Source: Betaproteobacteria bacterium RIFCSPLOWO2_02_FULL_68_150
GTDB taxonomy: Bacteria > Pseudomonadota > Gammaproteobacteria > Burkholderiales > SG8-39
Assembly (NCBI GenBank): GCA_001771975.1
Contig: MERE01000138.1
Span: forward strand, 1-7,098
Direction: 5' to 3'
DNA length: 7,098 nt
The notes below the pieces were generated by a model. That model was not told the DNA's origin. It did not search any database and was given only the letters and a program-made list of their open reading frames with translations. The translations under genes and the position numbers were made by a program. Shown here piece by piece: positions 6,571 to 7,098 of this stretch. Within the stretch, counting starts at the first letter, position 1. Each line of letters begins with the position of its first letter.

Positions 6571-7098
6571 CTAGCGCGCGGCACGCGCAACCGCCAGCGC
6601 GCCGGCGAGCGCGTCCCAGCCCGAGCAATGCCCGAGGCGGCCGAGCCGCTCGAGCCGGTCGCTCCAGCGCAGGGCTCGCGCACCGAGCAGCGCCGCCAGG
6701 CAGTCATGCAGCGCTTCGTGCGCCTCGCCGGCCGCGGCCGCGGCGAGATGCGCGCCGCTGATTGCGCTGGTGCGTCCCGGCAGGCGTGCCGAGACCCAGC
6801 GCCAGAGTGCGGCGGCGGATTGCGCGCGGCCGAGCGCGCGCAGTGCGACCAGCATGCCGCCCAGATAGTCGTCGCCCGAGGGCGTGAGTCCCGGTCCGAG
6901 GCCGATGAGCGCATGCGCCGGTTCCGGAACCGCCGCGCGACGCGGCGCGGCCAGCCATCGATCGAGCGCTGCCATCGCAGGGCGCGCGTGGCGCAATAGC
7001 GGCGAAGAATCGCCTGCGATCGCTCCGCCCAGGCCCTCGTGCGGCGCGCAGCCGGATGCGGCGCACACCAACGCTTCGATTCGCGCGGCGAGCCGGGG
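6571..7098 (-). CDS. allH: DUF2877 family protein (AllH-like), N-terminus outside window
   Basis: The minus-strand frame is open from the right edge to the TAG at 6571-6573, giving 175 visible residues. DUF2877 proteins are usually 250-300 residues, so about the first third is missing. The hallmark GLGPGLTPSGDDYLGGML is at visible residues 66-83; a later TSAISGAHLAAAAAGEAHEA (110-129) and GHCSGWDALAGALAVA (156-171) fit the family's C-terminal part. A TTG at 7069-7071 could be read as a start, but the frame continues upstream and the family requires more sequence, so it is not used. E. coli AllH (YlbF) is a DUF2877 protein acting with AllF and AllG in oxamate carbamoyltransferase. Here it lies more than 4 kb from the fdrA/DUF1116 pair with an opposing operon between, and is the gene just before gntR. 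Family call is firm; the biochemical role is inferred from E. coli. Confidence 0.9.
   Translation of the reverse strand, partial: PRLAARIEALVCAASGCAPHEGLGGAIAGDSSPLLRHARPAMAALDRWLAAPRRAAVPEPAHALIGLGPGLTPSGDDYLGGMLVALRALGRAQSAAALWRWVSARLPGRTSAISGAHLAAAAAGEAHEALHDCLAALLGARALRWSDRLERLGRLGHCSGWDALAGALAVARAAR

Noticed and set aside
4451..6628. A minus-strand open frame of 725 codons opposite the permease and overlapping gntR in another frame
   Set aside because: Asp/His/Arg-rich shadow of the permease codon pattern; no motif and no ribosome site.
6552..6914. A minus-strand open frame of 120 codons overlapping DUF2877
   Set aside because: Out of frame with the DUF2877 hallmark and Arg/Ser-rich; no independent support.
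3913..6999. A plus-strand open frame of 1028 codons crossing atzF, the permease, gntR and DUF2877
   Set aside because: It is very rich in Arg, Ala, Gly and His with no family motif, and it runs out of frame or antisense to four clear genes. Such frames are expected in very GC-rich coding DNA.

Overview
The window is a compact stretch of a high-GC (roughly 70% by eye) proteobacterial chromosome. The gene style suggests a betaproteobacterium of the Burkholderiales kind, but nothing here fixes the taxonomy. Six genes fill almost the whole 7.1 kb. All look metabolic: nitrogen recovery from ureido or nucleobase-type compounds. There are no RNA genes, insertion sequences, CRISPR arrays or phage genes.

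Layout. Bases 1-1027 (minus) hold a DUF1116/YlbE/AllG-type protein whose C-terminus runs off the left edge. It overlaps by ATGA with an FdrA/AllF-type protein (1024-2565, minus). A 121-bp divergent intergenic region (2566-2686) carries an 18-bp imperfect palindrome and a TATACT box. On the plus strand follow a complete allophanate hydrolase (AtzF-type, amidase plus C-terminal domain, GTG start at 2687, stop at 4486) and, 3 bp later, an NCS2 xanthine/uracil-family permease (4490-5860). The permease stop codon overlaps, tail to tail, the stop codon of a GntR/FCD regulator (5857-6555, minus). That regulator follows by 15 nt a DUF2877/AllH-type protein (6571-7098, minus) whose N-terminus is outside the window.

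How they fit. FdrA, DUF1116 and DUF2877 are the three proteins known in Escherichia coli as AllF, AllG and AllH. They are linked to oxamate carbamoyltransferase, the phosphorolysis of oxalurate to oxamate and carbamoyl phosphate at the end of anaerobic allantoin use. Here all three sit around an allophanate hydrolase and a nucleobase-type importer, with a local GntR regulator. No urea carboxylase, allantoinase or cyanuric acid/biuret hydrolase is visible. The reading I favour is an uptake-and-degradation locus for a cyclic or linear ureide. The permease would import the compound (or its parent nucleobase), the AllFGH-like proteins would process a carbamoylated intermediate, and AtzF would finish an allophanate-like product to ammonia and CO2. 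The substrate is not known. The split of the AllFGH set by a two-gene operon on the other strand, and the mixed uracil-type and purine-type signature of the permease, are the least ordinary points.
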